Shown one piece after another: positions 17,280-25,691 of a DNA stretch of 64,000 bases. The notes below the pieces were generated by a model. The model did not search any database. It worked only from the letters and a program-made list of their open reading frames with translations, and had not been told where the DNA came from. The position numbers were made by a program, and so were the translations under genes. The DNA lies in NCBI RefSeq assembly GCF_900115705.1, contig NZ_FOXL01000003.1, forward strand, positions 496,001 to 560,000. The letters are read 5' to 3'. The DNA is from Frateuria terrea. GTDB lineage: Bacteria > Pseudomonadota > Gammaproteobacteria > Xanthomonadales > Rhodanobacteraceae. How positions within the stretch are numbered: position 1 is the first letter of the stretch; each line of letters begins with the position of its first letter.

Positions 17280-17308
17280 CTTGGGTTCGCCGCCGCCGCG
17301 CCCCACAT
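17280..17308 (+). promoter_or_regulatory. sigma-32-like promoter candidate for hslVU
   Basis: CTTGGGT (17280-17286), a 14-base spacer and CCCCACAT (17301-17308) resemble the heat-shock consensus CTTGAAA-N13/14-CCCCATNT: the CTTG core is intact and the -10 element has one mismatch. The predicted transcript would start about 25 bp before the hslV ATG. hslVU is a classic heat-shock operon. In GC-rich DNA a chance match is possible. Confidence 0.45.
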
Positions 17309-17340
17309 CCGGTGATTCCCGCAGCCACAGGCATCAGCGC

Positions 17341-17907
17341 ATGGAATCGTTCCACGCCACCACCATCCTCTCGGTCCGCCGTGGCGGACGCGTCGTGCTG
17401 GGTGGCGACGGCCAGGTCACTCTCGGCAACACGGTGATGAAGTCGAACGCGCGCAAGATCCGTCGGCTCGGCAAGGGCGACGTGCTTGCCGGGTTCGCCG
17501 GCGCCACCGCCGATGCCTTCACGCTGTTCGAGCTGTTCGAGCAGAAGCTGGACAAACACGGCAACAACCTCACCCGCGCAGCGGTGGAGATGGCCAAGGA
17601 ATGGCGCACCGACCGCCGCTTCGGCAAGCTCGAGGCGATGCTGGCAGTGGCCGACAAGGATGCCTCGCTGCTGATCTCGGGCAACGGTGACGTGCTCGAG
17701 CCCGAGCACGGCCTGATCGCGATCGGTTCGGGTGGCCCCTACGCCCAGGCAGCCGCACTGTCGTTGCTGGAAAACACCGACATGGATGCGCGCCAGATCG
17801 TGGAAAAGGCGCTCAAGATCGCTGGCGACATCTGCATCTACACCAACCACAGCACCACCATCGAGGAGCTCGAAGCGGGAGCGGGTAACGGGCAACAGGA
17901 AACGTGA
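17341..17907 (+). CDS. hslV: HslV, peptidase subunit of the HslUV protease
   Basis: ATP-dependent protease peptidase subunit (188 residues), forming a double hexamer capped by HslU. The mature N-terminal catalytic threonine is Thr7 in the segment [11 protein letters not shown], so a six-residue propeptide (MESFHA) must be removed; xanthomonad relatives also have a short extension. Conserved segments include [30 protein letters not shown] and [20 protein letters not shown]. The family core ends around TTIEELEAG; the last residues (AGNGQQET) are encoded by an inverted repeat (17883-17961) and look added. hslU follows 68 bp downstream. Confidence 0.95.
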   Translation: MESFHATTILSVRRGGRVVLGGDGQVTLGNTVMKSNARKIRRLGKGDVLAGFAGATADAFTLFELFEQKLDKHGNNLTRAAVEMAKEWRTDRRFGKLEAMLAVADKDASLLISGNGDVLEPEHGLIAIGSGGPYAQAAALSLLENTDMDARQIVEKALKIAGDICIYTNHSTTIEELEAGAGNGQQET

Positions 17908-17961
17908 AGCCTTCCGCTCGCCCTGCCTTCGACGTTCCCGGTTTCCTGTTCCCTGTTCCCC
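17883..17961. repeat. imperfect inverted repeat spanning the hslV stop codon
   Basis: The arm at 17883-17904 (GGGTAACGGGCAACAGGAAA and two more bases) pairs with 17939-17961 (its complement reads GGGGAACAGGGAACAGGAAA and three more), 18 of 22 matches, around a 34-base loop. The GGGAACAGG-type units are typical of short dispersed repeats in xanthomonad genomes. The left arm encodes the end of HslV and the repeat fills the hslV-hslU gap, so it may form an RNA hairpin between the two coding regions. Confidence 0.65.
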
Positions 17962-17975
17962 CATCCGGCTAGCCC

Positions 17976-19313
17976 ATGTCCGAACTTACTCCCCGCGAAA
18001 TCGTCAACGAACTCGACCGCTACATCATCGGCCAGAACGACGCCAAGCGCGCCGTGGCGATCGCGCTGCGCAACCGCTGGCGGCGCATGCAGCTGGATCC
18101 GGAAATGCGCAACGAGGTGACGCCGAAGAACATCCTGATGATCGGCCCCACCGGCGTGGGCAAGACCGAGATCGCGCGGCGCCTGGCCACGCTGGCCAAC
18201 GCACCGTTCGTGAAGGTCGAGGCGACCAAGTTCACCGAGGTGGGCTACGTCGGCAAGGACGTCGAATCGATCATCCGTGACCTGGCGGACGTGTCCTACA
18301 AGCTCACCCGCGAGCAGGCCGCCCGGCGCGTGCGCTCGCAGGCCGAGGACCGTGCCGAGGACCGCATCCTCGACGCGCTGCTGCCGCGCCGGCAGGCCGC
18401 CACGGACTGGTCGCACGACCTCACCGTGGCGCCCGCCGACAGCGAGACCCGGCAGAAGCTGCGCAAGCAGCTGCGCGAGGGCGCGCTGGACGACCGCGAG
18501 ATCGAGCTCGACTTCGCCATGAACGTGGGCGTGGAGATCATGTCGCCGCCCGGCATGGAAGAGATGGGCCAGCAATTGCGCCAGATGTTCCAGAACATCG
18601 GCGGCGCGCGCACGCAGTCGCGCAAGCTGCCGATCAAGACCGCGCGTCCGCTGCTGGTCGACGAGGAGGCCGGCAAGCTGCTCAACGACGAGGAGGTGCG
18701 CGCCCAGGCGGTCGAGGCCGCAGAACAGAACGGCATCGTCTTCATCGATGAGATCGACAAGGTGGCGCAACGCTCCGAATGGGGCGGCGCCGGTGTCAGC
18801 CGCGAGGGCGTGCAGCGCGACCTGCTGCCGCTGGTCGAGGGCTCCACCGTGGCGACCAAGTACGGCCCGATCAAGACCGACCACATGCTGTTCATCGCCT
18901 CGGGCGCGTTCTCGCTGTCCAAGCCGTCGGACCTGATCCCTGAGTTGCAGGGCCGCTTGCCCATCCGCGTGGAGTTGTCGGCGCTGTCCATCGACGATTT
19001 CAAACGCATCCTTCGCGAGCCCCACAACGCACTCACCAAGCAGTACGTGGCACTGCTGGGCACCGAGGGCGTGGCGATCGAGTTCACCGATTCGGGCGTC
19101 GACCGTCTGGCCGAGGTCGCCTGTCAGGTAAACGAGCGCACCGAGAACATCGGTGCACGCCGCCTGCACACGGTAATGGAGCGCCTGCTTGAAAAGATCT
19201 CATTCGAGGCAGCGGACAAATCCGGCGAAAAATACCTGATCGACGCCGAACAGGTGGACAAGAACCTGGGTTCGCTGGTGAAGGACCAGGACCTCAGCCG
19301 TTACATCCTCTGA
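17976..19313 (+). CDS. hslU: HslU, ATPase subunit of the HslUV protease
   Basis: AAA+ unfoldase (445 residues) that unfolds proteins and feeds them to HslV. The start [19 protein letters not shown] is typical. Walker A is GPTGVGKTE near residue 57, followed by the pore loop GYVGKDVES. An intermediate I-domain spans about 110-240. Walker B is IVFIDEIDK. Sensor segments LFIASGAF and [12 protein letters not shown] follow, and the C-terminus DLSRYIL is the peptide that inserts into HslV. It is the second gene of the hslVU operon. Confidence 0.97.
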   Translation: MSELTPREIVNELDRYIIGQNDAKRAVAIALRNRWRRMQLDPEMRNEVTPKNILMIGPTGVGKTEIARRLATLANAPFVKVEATKFTEVGYVGKDVESIIRDLADVSYKLTREQAARRVRSQAEDRAEDRILDALLPRRQAATDWSHDLTVAPADSETRQKLRKQLREGALDDREIELDFAMNVGVEIMSPPGMEEMGQQLRQMFQNIGGARTQSRKLPIKTARPLLVDEEAGKLLNDEEVRAQAVEAAEQNGIVFIDEIDKVAQRSEWGGAGVSREGVQRDLLPLVEGSTVATKYGPIKTDHMLFIASGAFSLSKPSDLIPELQGRLPIRVELSALSIDDFKRILREPHNALTKQYVALLGTEGVAIEFTDSGVDRLAEVACQVNERTENIGARRLHTVMERLLEKISFEAADKSGEKYLIDAEQVDKNLGSLVKDQDLSRYIL

Positions 19314-19336
19314 ACAAGCAACACAGACCCCTCTGG

Positions 19337-19342
19337 TAAAAT
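19337..19342 (+). promoter_or_regulatory. TAAAAT -10 box, possible leaderless start
   Basis: A TAAAAT hexamer ends only 7 bp before the ATG at 19350, and no Shine-Dalgarno sequence is present. If it is the -10 element, transcription would begin at or next to the start codon. No convincing -35 element was found. Confidence 0.4.
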
Positions 19343-19349
19343 TACTGTC

Positions 19350-19964
19350 ATGGGCAAGGTCATCGAACTCAAAACCACCGGTCAGCGGGCACAGCTGCGC
19401 GAGGCGCAGCAGGACCAGCAGCTGATCCGGCTGTGGCGCGCCGAACTCGAGCACGGCAGCTTCTGCGGCTACGTCGGCGGCGTGGGCCGCGAGTTCTTCC
19501 TGCTGTGGGTGGTCGGCGACGGCATTACCTACGACGGCATGTACGTGATGCGCCACCGTGACGTTTCCGAGCTGGAAGCACCGGACAAGCACCACGAGTT
19601 CATGGAGAAGGCACTCAAGCTCAAGCAACTGCTGCCGCGCACCCCGCGCGGGTTCCCGCTCGATTCCATCCGCGAGGTGGTGCAGGCGGCTGGTCGCATT
19701 GCGCCGGTGATCGGCGTCCACGTGGACAGCGAGGAAGAGGCCGAGGTCTGCTACATCGGCCGGCTGGTCGGCGTGGAAGAGGACGGTTTCACCCTGCAGG
19801 AAATCAGCCCCGATGCCGAATGGCTGCGCGAGGCGTCGTTCTTCGGCTGGGACGAGGTTTCCACGATCAGCATGGAAGACGGCTACGCGCAGTCCCTGCT
19901 TGCCGTGGCCGGCACCCCGCCGCCGCTGGAGCAGGGCGACTCGGGCATCGGCCGCGCGCACTGA
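19350..19964 (+). CDS. conserved hypothetical protein
   Basis: A 204-residue soluble protein I do not recognise. It begins KVIELKTTGQRAQLREAQQ, has an aromatic segment FCGYVGGVGREFFLLWVVG and a charged segment MRHRDVSELEAPDKHHEF, and ends FGWDEVSTISMEDGYAQSLL, a pattern like proteins with an SH3-like or Sm-like beta fold (compare EVSTISMEDGYA). No signal peptide or membrane segment. It starts 36 bp after hslU without a ribosome binding site and may have its own leaderless promoter. Confidence 0.75.
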   Translation: MGKVIELKTTGQRAQLREAQQDQQLIRLWRAELEHGSFCGYVGGVGREFFLLWVVGDGITYDGMYVMRHRDVSELEAPDKHHEFMEKALKLKQLLPRTPRGFPLDSIREVVQAAGRIAPVIGVHVDSEEEAEVCYIGRLVGVEEDGFTLQEISPDAEWLREASFFGWDEVSTISMEDGYAQSLLAVAGTPPPLEQGDSGIGRAH

Positions 19965-20010
19965 TCGGACGACGCACGGCTCGGCCGTCCCGGGTCGAAC
20001 CGAGGTCTGC

Positions 20011-20616
20011 CTAACCTGCTTCCTTCAACGTGCGGTGCTCGTCGCGCGCGGCGTGCCAGACCTCGCGTGCCGCGTCCGCGTTCATCGCCGCAATGCCCAG
20101 GCCGACGATGACGTCCGGCCACACCGACCCGGTCCACGCCGTCAGGCCGCCAGCCAGGACAATCGCCACATTGGCGAACGCGTCGTTGCGCGCTGACAGG
20201 AACGCTGCGCGGGTGAGGCTGCCGGCATGTCGCCGGAAGCGCACCAGCAACCCTGCGCAAAACAGGTTCACGCCCAGCGCGCCCAGCCCGGTCGCCGAGA
20301 GCGGCAGGGGCGCCGGCGGGACCGGCATTTGCAGCTTTCGCCACAACGCCCCCAGGAGGGCCAGCGCAGGCAACATCAGGATCCCGGCCAGCGCCATGCC
20401 CACCCGCGCCCGTGCCCCGGGCGACCAACCGAGCGCCAGGAAGATCAGCAGGTTGACCGAGGCGTCCTCCAAGAAATCGATGCTGTCGGCGAACAGCGAT
20501 ACCGAACCGATGCCCAGCGCCACCGCGAACTCGACACCAAAGTAGGCCAGGTTGAGCAAGGCAACCAGCCGCACGGTGCGGTGCAGGGTGGTGGCCGGGC
20601 CGGAAAGCGGGGACAT
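20011..20616 (-). CDS. short cation diffusion facilitator-type transporter
   Basis: A 201-residue protein with about six hydrophobic helices resembling the transmembrane domain of cation diffusion facilitators (metal/proton antiporters). The helix-2 metal site appears as LFADSIDFLEDASVN and the helix-5 site as ARNDAFANVAIVLAG; Asp residues occupy the expected places, though the usual His-rich loop and the C-terminal cytoplasmic domain are absent, so it is about 100 residues shorter than ZitB or FieF. ATG at 20616 was chosen over the longer frame. It diverges from ribokinase. Substrate cannot be told. Confidence 0.8.
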   Translation of the reverse strand: MSPLSGPATTLHRTVRLVALLNLAYFGVEFAVALGIGSVSLFADSIDFLEDASVNLLIFLALGWSPGARARVGMALAGILMLPALALLGALWRKLQMPVPPAPLPLSATGLGALGVNLFCAGLLVRFRRHAGSLTRAAFLSARNDAFANVAIVLAGGLTAWTGSVWPDVIVGLGIAAMNADAAREVWHAARDEHRTLKEAG

Positions 20617-20722
20617 GGCCGACTCCGAGAGGGGACGCAGACATCCTTGCATGCCGACACCCGGCGCCAGGTGATGTCATTGCGCCGCTATGCTTGCCGA
20701 TGACCCCAAGCAAGGAGCCCGC

Positions 20723-21613
20723 ATGACCCGCCGCATCGTCGTCGTCGGCAGCATCAACATGGACCTGGTCACCCAGGCGCCGCGATTTCCGCAACCGGGC
20801 GAGACCTTGCTGGGCGACAGCTTCGTCAGCGTGCCGGGCGGCAAGGGCGCCAACCAGGCGGTGGCGGCAGCGCGGCTGGGCGCCGAGGTGGCGCTGGTCG
20901 GTGCGCTCGGTCGCGATGCTTTCGGTGATCGGCTGCACGCGGGACTGCTTGCCGAAGGTGTCGACCTGCAGCACGTGCAACGGCTGGAGCAGCAGGCCAG
21001 CGGTACCGCTTCGATTACCGTCGCCGCGGGCGAGAACCAGATCATCGTCGTGCCCGCCGCCAATAGCCGCGTTGCGCCGGCGCACGTGGAAGGCGCGCGC
21101 GAGGCCTTCTCGCGCGCCGATGCCGTGCTGGTGCAGATGGAAATTCCGCTGGACACGGTCGAGGCGACCCTGCGCCTGGGCCGGCGGCTGGGCGTGCCGG
21201 TGATCCTCAACCCGGCCCCGGCCCGCCCCCTCCCTGCCGAATGCCTTGCCCTGGCCCGCTACGTCACACCCAACCAGCACGAGCTGGCGACTCTGCTCGG
21301 CGCCGACCCTGGCGAGGACTTTCATGCGCTGATGCGCCAGGCGCCTGGCCCGATTGTTCTCACTCGCGGCAGCGAAGGCGCCTGGTACCGCGAGGAGGGC
21401 GACCCGGTGCACCAGCCAGGCTTTGCCGTCGAGGCGGTCGATAGCACCGGCGCAGGCGACACCTTCAACGGCGCGTTGGCGGTATTCCTGCATGAAGGCC
21501 TGCCCGCAGCGGTCCGCAAGGCCTGCGCTGCCGCCGCGCTGGCGGTCACGCGACTGGGAGCGCAACAGGGAATGCCGCGGGCGCAGGAACTGGACGCGTT
21601 CCTCGCCCGGTAG
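20723..21613 (+). CDS. rbsK: ribokinase
   Basis: PfkB-family ribokinase (296 residues), phosphorylating D-ribose at O5. Substrate-side motif VGSINMDLV and GGKGANQAVAAARLGA lie in the first 50 residues; the ATP/anion-hole motif DSTGAGDTFNGALAV with the catalytic aspartate is near residue 240. ATG at 20723 is preceded by AAGGAG at the right distance, which decides the start over an upstream in-frame codon. No ribose transporter or RbsR is adjacent, so it may work with salvage pathways. The 173 bp downstream hold nothing recognisable. Confidence 0.93.
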   Translation: MTRRIVVVGSINMDLVTQAPRFPQPGETLLGDSFVSVPGGKGANQAVAAARLGAEVALVGALGRDAFGDRLHAGLLAEGVDLQHVQRLEQQASGTASITVAAGENQIIVVPAANSRVAPAHVEGAREAFSRADAVLVQMEIPLDTVEATLRLGRRLGVPVILNPAPARPLPAECLALARYVTPNQHELATLLGADPGEDFHALMRQAPGPIVLTRGSEGAWYREEGDPVHQPGFAVEAVDSTGAGDTFNGALAVFLHEGLPAAVRKACAAAALAVTRLGAQQGMPRAQELDAFLAR

Positions 21614-21786
21614 CGTGCGGCAGCCTCGCAGGCACGCTGGGGACAGTCTCGATGCTCTTGGCTCCTCCAGCGGCCGGCACGCAAGGTGTGGCGCGCCGCC
21701 ACTGGATGAACCCGACCGTGGGAACCCGGTGCAACGAGCGAGCAAAGGCCGCGCAAGGCTGCTCCAGCGCAGCGTTGGCCTGGCGG

Positions 21787-23124
21787 CTACTTGCCGATGC
21801 AGAAGCTGCCGAAAATCGCGCCGAGCAGGTCGTCGCTGGTGTAGTTCCCGGTGATTTCCCCCAGCGCGTGCTGGGCCTGGCGCAGGTCTTCGGCAGCCAG
21901 TTCGCCGGCGCGTTCGGCGAGGGCGCAAGCGGCCTGGTCGAGGTCGCCCTGCACGCGTTCGAGCGCCTGTACGTGGCGACGGCGCGCGCTGAACGCGCCT
22001 TCTCCGCTGCCCGCACCAGCGCGGGCACCGAGCTCGGAACGCAACCGATCGAGGCCCTCGCCCGTGCGCGCGGAAACCCACAAGTGAAGCAGGCCCGCAC
22101 GGGTCTCCTCGCGTGCGGGTGTGGCATCGAGGTCGATCTTGTTGACCAGCACCAGGCGCGCCACGGACGTCGGCAACCCGGCGAGCAGGACGAGGTCGGC
22201 GTCGGCATGCGCCGCGTCGGTGACCAGCAGGGCGAGGTCGGCACGCGCCAGTTCGCCGTGCGCGCGGCGCACGCCTTCGCGTTCGATCTCGTCCTCGGTG
22301 TGGCGCAGGCCCGCGGTATCGGCCAGGTCGAGTACCACGCCGTCCAGGCGTACCGTCTCCCGCAATACATCGCGGGTGGTGCCGGCGATGGGCGTGACGA
22401 TGGCGCGCTCGCTCTGCGCCAGCGCGTTGAGCAGGCTGGACTTGCCGGCGTTCGGCCGGCCGACGATGGCGACCTTGAGGCCATCGGTAAGGCGCACGCC
22501 ACGGCGGGTTTCGGCCAGCAGTTCGATCAACTGCGCGCGCAGCGCTTCCAGCTGGCGAGCGACGGCCGGGTCGGCGAGGAAGTCGATCTCTTCTTCGGGG
22601 AAGTCGATGGCCGCCTCGACGTGCACGCGCAACGCGATCAGCGCTTCCAGCAGCGCGTGCACGCGCTGCGAGAAGGCGCCCTCGAGCGAACGCAGCGCGG
22701 CGCGGGCGCTGGCTTCGGAGCGTGCGGCGATGAGATCGGCGACCGCCTCGGCCTGGGCCAGGTCCAGCTTGCCGTTCAGGAACGCCCGTTCGGTGAACTC
22801 GCCCGGCCGCGCCAGGCGAGCGCCGAGTGCACAGACCCGCCCCAGCAGCTGGTCGAGCAGCACTGCGCTGCCATGCCCCTGCAGTTCGAGGACGTGCTCG
22901 CCGGTGTAGGAGTTTGGTGCAGGGAAGTACAGCAGCAGGCCACGGTCGATCAGCGCGCCATCGGCATGGCGGAAGGCGGCAAGGTGCGCGTGTCGCGGCT
23001 GCGCTTCACGGCCGAGCAATGCCTGCGCGATGGCCGGCACGTGCGGTCCCGACACGCGCACCACACCGATGCCGGCGGCGCCCTGGGCGCTGGCGATCGC
23101 GGCGATGGTCTGGGTATCGGCCAT
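21787..23124 (-). CDS. mnmE: tRNA modification GTPase MnmE
   Basis: GTPase (445 residues) that with MnmG installs the 5-carboxymethylaminomethyl group on U34 of certain tRNAs. N-terminal tetrahydrofolate-binding domain begins TIAAIASAQGAAGIGVVRVSG; the G domain has GRPNAGKSS, the switch segment TPIAGTTRD, the DTAG-type motif and NKID; the C-terminus is CIGK, whose cysteine is essential in the family. Last gene of the minus-strand block rpmH-rnpA-yidC-mnmE, typical next to the origin. ATG at 23124 gives the standard N-terminus. Confidence 0.97.
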   Translation of the reverse strand: MADTQTIAAIASAQGAAGIGVVRVSGPHVPAIAQALLGREAQPRHAHLAAFRHADGALIDRGLLLYFPAPNSYTGEHVLELQGHGSAVLLDQLLGRVCALGARLARPGEFTERAFLNGKLDLAQAEAVADLIAARSEASARAALRSLEGAFSQRVHALLEALIALRVHVEAAIDFPEEEIDFLADPAVARQLEALRAQLIELLAETRRGVRLTDGLKVAIVGRPNAGKSSLLNALAQSERAIVTPIAGTTRDVLRETVRLDGVVLDLADTAGLRHTEDEIEREGVRRAHGELARADLALLVTDAAHADADLVLLAGLPTSVARLVLVNKIDLDATPAREETRAGLLHLWVSARTGEGLDRLRSELGARAGAGSGEGAFSARRRHVQALERVQGDLDQAACALAERAGELAAEDLRQAQHALGEITGNYTSDDLLGAIFGSFCIGK

Positions 23125-23216
23125 GGACGAAACCTCGAGGTGCACCGCAACCGGGCAACGAGCTCGGTGCGGACAAACGAGCGAAGGGCCGGGTCAGGCC
23201 GCCCGGCGACTTGTGG

Positions 23217-24917
23217 TCAGGCTGCCTTCGCCTTGGCGTCGCCGTTTTCCACCTTGTGCGTGATGTACCACTGCTGGCCCAGGCTGACCATGCCGTTGAC
23301 CACGTAGTACAGGCACAGGCCGGCCGGGAAGAAGGCGAACAACACCGCGAAGATCAGCGGCATGAACTTCATCATCTTCGCCTGGGTCGGATCCATGCCG
23401 GTGGCCGGCATCAGGTACTGCTGGCCGAGCATCACCAGCGTGTAGAGCGCCGGCAGCACGAAGTAGGGATCGGGTGCGGACAGGTCGTGGATCCACCCGA
23501 CGAACGGCGCCTGGCGCAACTCCACGCTCTCGCGCAGCACCTCGTACAGGCCATAGAAGATCGGGATGGTGATCAGTACCGGGAAGCAGCCGGTCATCGG
23601 ATTGACCTTCTCCTTCTTGTACAGCTCCATCATCGCCATCTGCATCTTCTGCTTGTCGTCGCCGTAGCGCTCCTTGAGCGCGCTCACGCGCGGCTGCAAC
23701 TTGCGCATCTTGGCGCTGGAGCGGTATTGCGCGGCGGTGAGTTTCCAGGTCAGGCCCTTGATGATCAGCACCAGCAGGATGATCGCCACGCCCCAGTTGC
23801 CGCTGACCTTCTCCAGCCACGACAGGAGCGCGTGCATCGGCTGCGCGATCACGGTGAACACGCCGTAGTTGGTCGCCAGCGCCAGGCCCGGCGCAACCGT
23901 GTCGAGCGTGCTGACCAGCTTCGGCCCGATGTACAGCCGTGCACCGGTGCTCGCGCTCTGGCCCGGTGCCACGGTCATCCCGGGGCTGACCGTGCGGATG
24001 AGGTAGGTCGGGTGCTCGCCGCTGGCGTTGACGACGTCGGTGCTGTAGCTGGCCTTCTGCTGCGCCGGCGGGATCCAGGCGGCGAAGAAGTAATGCTGAA
24101 GCATGGCGGCCCAGCCGCCGGCGAAGGACTGCTGCAGCGGGTCCTTCTGGAACTTGTCGAACCTGAGCGACTGGAAATGGTCGTCCGGGCTGTACCAACC
24201 GGCGCCGAAGAAGCTGGCCGAAGACGGATCGGTCATGTTCTGCAGCCAGCTGGTATGCGCCGGCCGCGGGGCGCGTTGCAGCTGTTCGTAGGCATTGCCC
24301 TGCCATGGCGTGGCACTGGCATTGTCGATGCGCTGGTCCAGCCCGACCACGTACTGGCCGCGCTTGAGCGTATAGGTCTTGGTGACCTTGATGCCGCCCT
24401 GCTGCCAGGTCAGGTCGACCTTGAGCTCGGGCATGCCGCTGCTCAGCTCATAGTGGGCCTGCGCGGACTGGAACAGTGCGCGATGGTCCGGTGCCGGGCT
24501 GCCGGCGCTGACCAGGCCGCTCTGCGCCACGAAATAATCGCTCTGCGCGTCGTCGAGCAGGCGTACCGGCGGCGGATTGGGATGCTTGCGGGTGACCGGT
24601 TCGGCCGGATAGCCGAGCAGGTCGGCACGCACCACGCTGCCGCCGCGGGTATCGACGGTCAGGCGCAGCACGTCGTTGCTGATGGTGATCAGCTGGCCCG
24701 CCGCCGCCGTCACGGTCGGCGGAGTTCCGCTGGCGATGGCCGGCGTGGCCGCATTGCCTGCGCCCGGCACCGCGTTGTCCGCCGGCGCATTCGAGCTGGC
24801 CGCAACGACCGGAGCGTTCTGGGCCGGCACCGGCGCGTAGTCCTTCTCCCAGGCCATCCACAGCAGGTAGGCCACGGCCAGCAGGGCAAAAAGGAGAAAC
24901 GTACGCGTCTGGTTCAT
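23217..24917 (-). CDS. yidC: membrane protein insertase YidC
   Basis: Inner-membrane insertase (566 residues) of the YidC/Oxa1/Alb3 family, working alone or with SecYEG. The first transmembrane helix (TFLLFALLAVAYLLWMAW) is followed by an Ala/Pro-rich linker and the large periplasmic beta domain (about 70-340). The C-terminal conserved region holds five helices and the motifs GNWGVAIILLVLIIKG, KPM-like AAQYRSSAKMRKLQP and MTGCFPVLITIPIFYGLYEVL, with the conserved groove Arg in the AQYRS segment. It lies between rnpA and mnmE; no yidD-type gene is present in the 61-bp gap to rnpA. Confidence 0.97.
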   Translation of the reverse strand: MNQTRTFLLFALLAVAYLLWMAWEKDYAPVPAQNAPVVAASSNAPADNAVPGAGNAATPAIASGTPPTVTAAAGQLITISNDVLRLTVDTRGGSVVRADLLGYPAEPVTRKHPNPPPVRLLDDAQSDYFVAQSGLVSAGSPAPDHRALFQSAQAHYELSSGMPELKVDLTWQQGGIKVTKTYTLKRGQYVVGLDQRIDNASATPWQGNAYEQLQRAPRPAHTSWLQNMTDPSSASFFGAGWYSPDDHFQSLRFDKFQKDPLQQSFAGGWAAMLQHYFFAAWIPPAQQKASYSTDVVNASGEHPTYLIRTVSPGMTVAPGQSASTGARLYIGPKLVSTLDTVAPGLALATNYGVFTVIAQPMHALLSWLEKVSGNWGVAIILLVLIIKGLTWKLTAAQYRSSAKMRKLQPRVSALKERYGDDKQKMQMAMMELYKKEKVNPMTGCFPVLITIPIFYGLYEVLRESVELRQAPFVGWIHDLSAPDPYFVLPALYTLVMLGQQYLMPATGMDPTQAKMMKFMPLIFAVLFAFFPAGLCLYYVVNGMVSLGQQWYITHKVENGDAKAKAA

Positions 24918-24978
24918 CGCGGGGCAATTCCGGTGGCACCGCGAGCCTGAGCCGCGGAGGGACGGGAGAGAAGGGAGG

Positions 24979-25359
24979 TCAACACGCGATTGTGCCGGTG
25001 CCTTCGATGGGCTTCAACGGCGGCAGCCGGCGCCACAGCGCGTCGAGCTCGACCAGCAATTCGGTGCCGGGCACGCCGGCGGCCGCTTCGCGCGCCATCA
25101 CGACCAGATCGATCGGCGGCAATCCATGACGGGCGCGGCGGAACGATTCGCGCACCAGCCGCTTGATCCGGTTGCGCTCGACCGCGCGCTTGGACACCCG
25201 CTTGGAAATGGCCAGGCCCAGCCGCGCGTGATCCAGGCCGTTGGGACGCCAGCGCACAGAAAAACAGCGGCCGCCGAGGCGGCCGCTGGCTTGACGCAGA
25301 GCGACGAAGTCACCGGCACGGCGAACCCGCGCGTCGCGCGGCAGGCCGGCGGCAGGCAT
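24979..25359 (-). CDS. rnpA: ribonuclease P protein component
   Basis: Protein subunit of RNase P (126 residues), which assists the RNA subunit in 5' processing of tRNA precursors. The signature RNR-type motif appears as RAVERNRIKRLVRESFR (about residues 58-74), preceded by GLAISKRVSKRAVE. Highly basic, as expected. It sits 14 bp downstream of rpmH, the classic arrangement. ATG at 25359. Confidence 0.95.
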   Translation of the reverse strand: MPAAGLPRDARVRRAGDFVALRQASGRLGGRCFSVRWRPNGLDHARLGLAISKRVSKRAVERNRIKRLVRESFRRARHGLPPIDLVVMAREAAAGVPGTELLVELDALWRRLPPLKPIEGTGTIAC

Positions 25360-25373
25360 GACTGCTGCGCCGC

Positions 25374-25508
25374 TTACGGGATCAGGCGCTTGCGACCCTT
25401 GGCACGACGGGCGTTGAGCACCTTGCGGCCGTCGGCGGTCGCCATGCGGGCACGGAAGCCGTGGGTGCGGGCGCGCTTGAGCTTGCTCGGCTGGAAGGTC
25501 CGCTTCAT
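25374..25508 (-). CDS. rpmH: 50S ribosomal protein L34
   Basis: A 44-residue, very basic ribosomal protein. The sequence [18 protein letters not shown] at the start and [11 protein letters not shown] at the end are diagnostic of L34. First gene of the minus-strand block with rnpA, yidC and mnmE, diverging from dnaA. A strong sigma-70-type promoter lies upstream. Confidence 0.98.
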   Translation of the reverse strand: MKRTFQPSKLKRARTHGFRARMATADGRKVLNARRAKGRKRLIP

Positions 25509-25547
25509 GGCTGTTGCTCCAGAAGAAAGTCGATAAAAAGGTTGGAA

Positions 25548-25577
25548 ATTATGGTGCTTGCGTGCACGGGCTGTCAA
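25548..25577 (-). promoter_or_regulatory. sigma-70 promoter of the rpmH operon
   Basis: On the minus strand TTGACA (perfect -35, 25572-25577), an 18-base spacer and CATAAT (-10, five of six, 25548-25553) precede rpmH by about 40 bp. The rest of the 183-bp rpmH-dnaA gap holds one weak DnaA-box-like sequence (TGTGGACAT) but no clean box. Confidence 0.8.
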
Positions 25578-25691
25578 ACCGGGCCTAATGCGGCCTGTGG
25601 ACATCGCTGGGGATATGCTGGGGGTTGGCTGCTAGACTTGCCGGTCCACCCTGCGCCTTCAGGCGCCCCTGCGTTGGTCAAGAACTATCCC

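Larger units (their letters stand above)
17008..17340. other. 333-bp divergent intergenic region
   Basis: Between the receptor pseudogene and hslV. It holds an inverted-repeat operator candidate (17048-17082) on the receptor side and a heat-shock-like promoter (17280-17308) before hslV. The middle (17083-17280) shows a GC-rich imperfect palindrome around 17150-17190 but no gene I can support. Confidence 0.6.

Noticed and set aside
19716-19727. GTCCACGTGGAC, parS-like core
   Set aside because: Only the central 10 bases fit; the flanks TGT/ACA and TT/AA of the site are missing.
24918-24978. Possible yidD between rnpA and yidC
   Set aside because: The gap is only 61 bp, too small for the gene.
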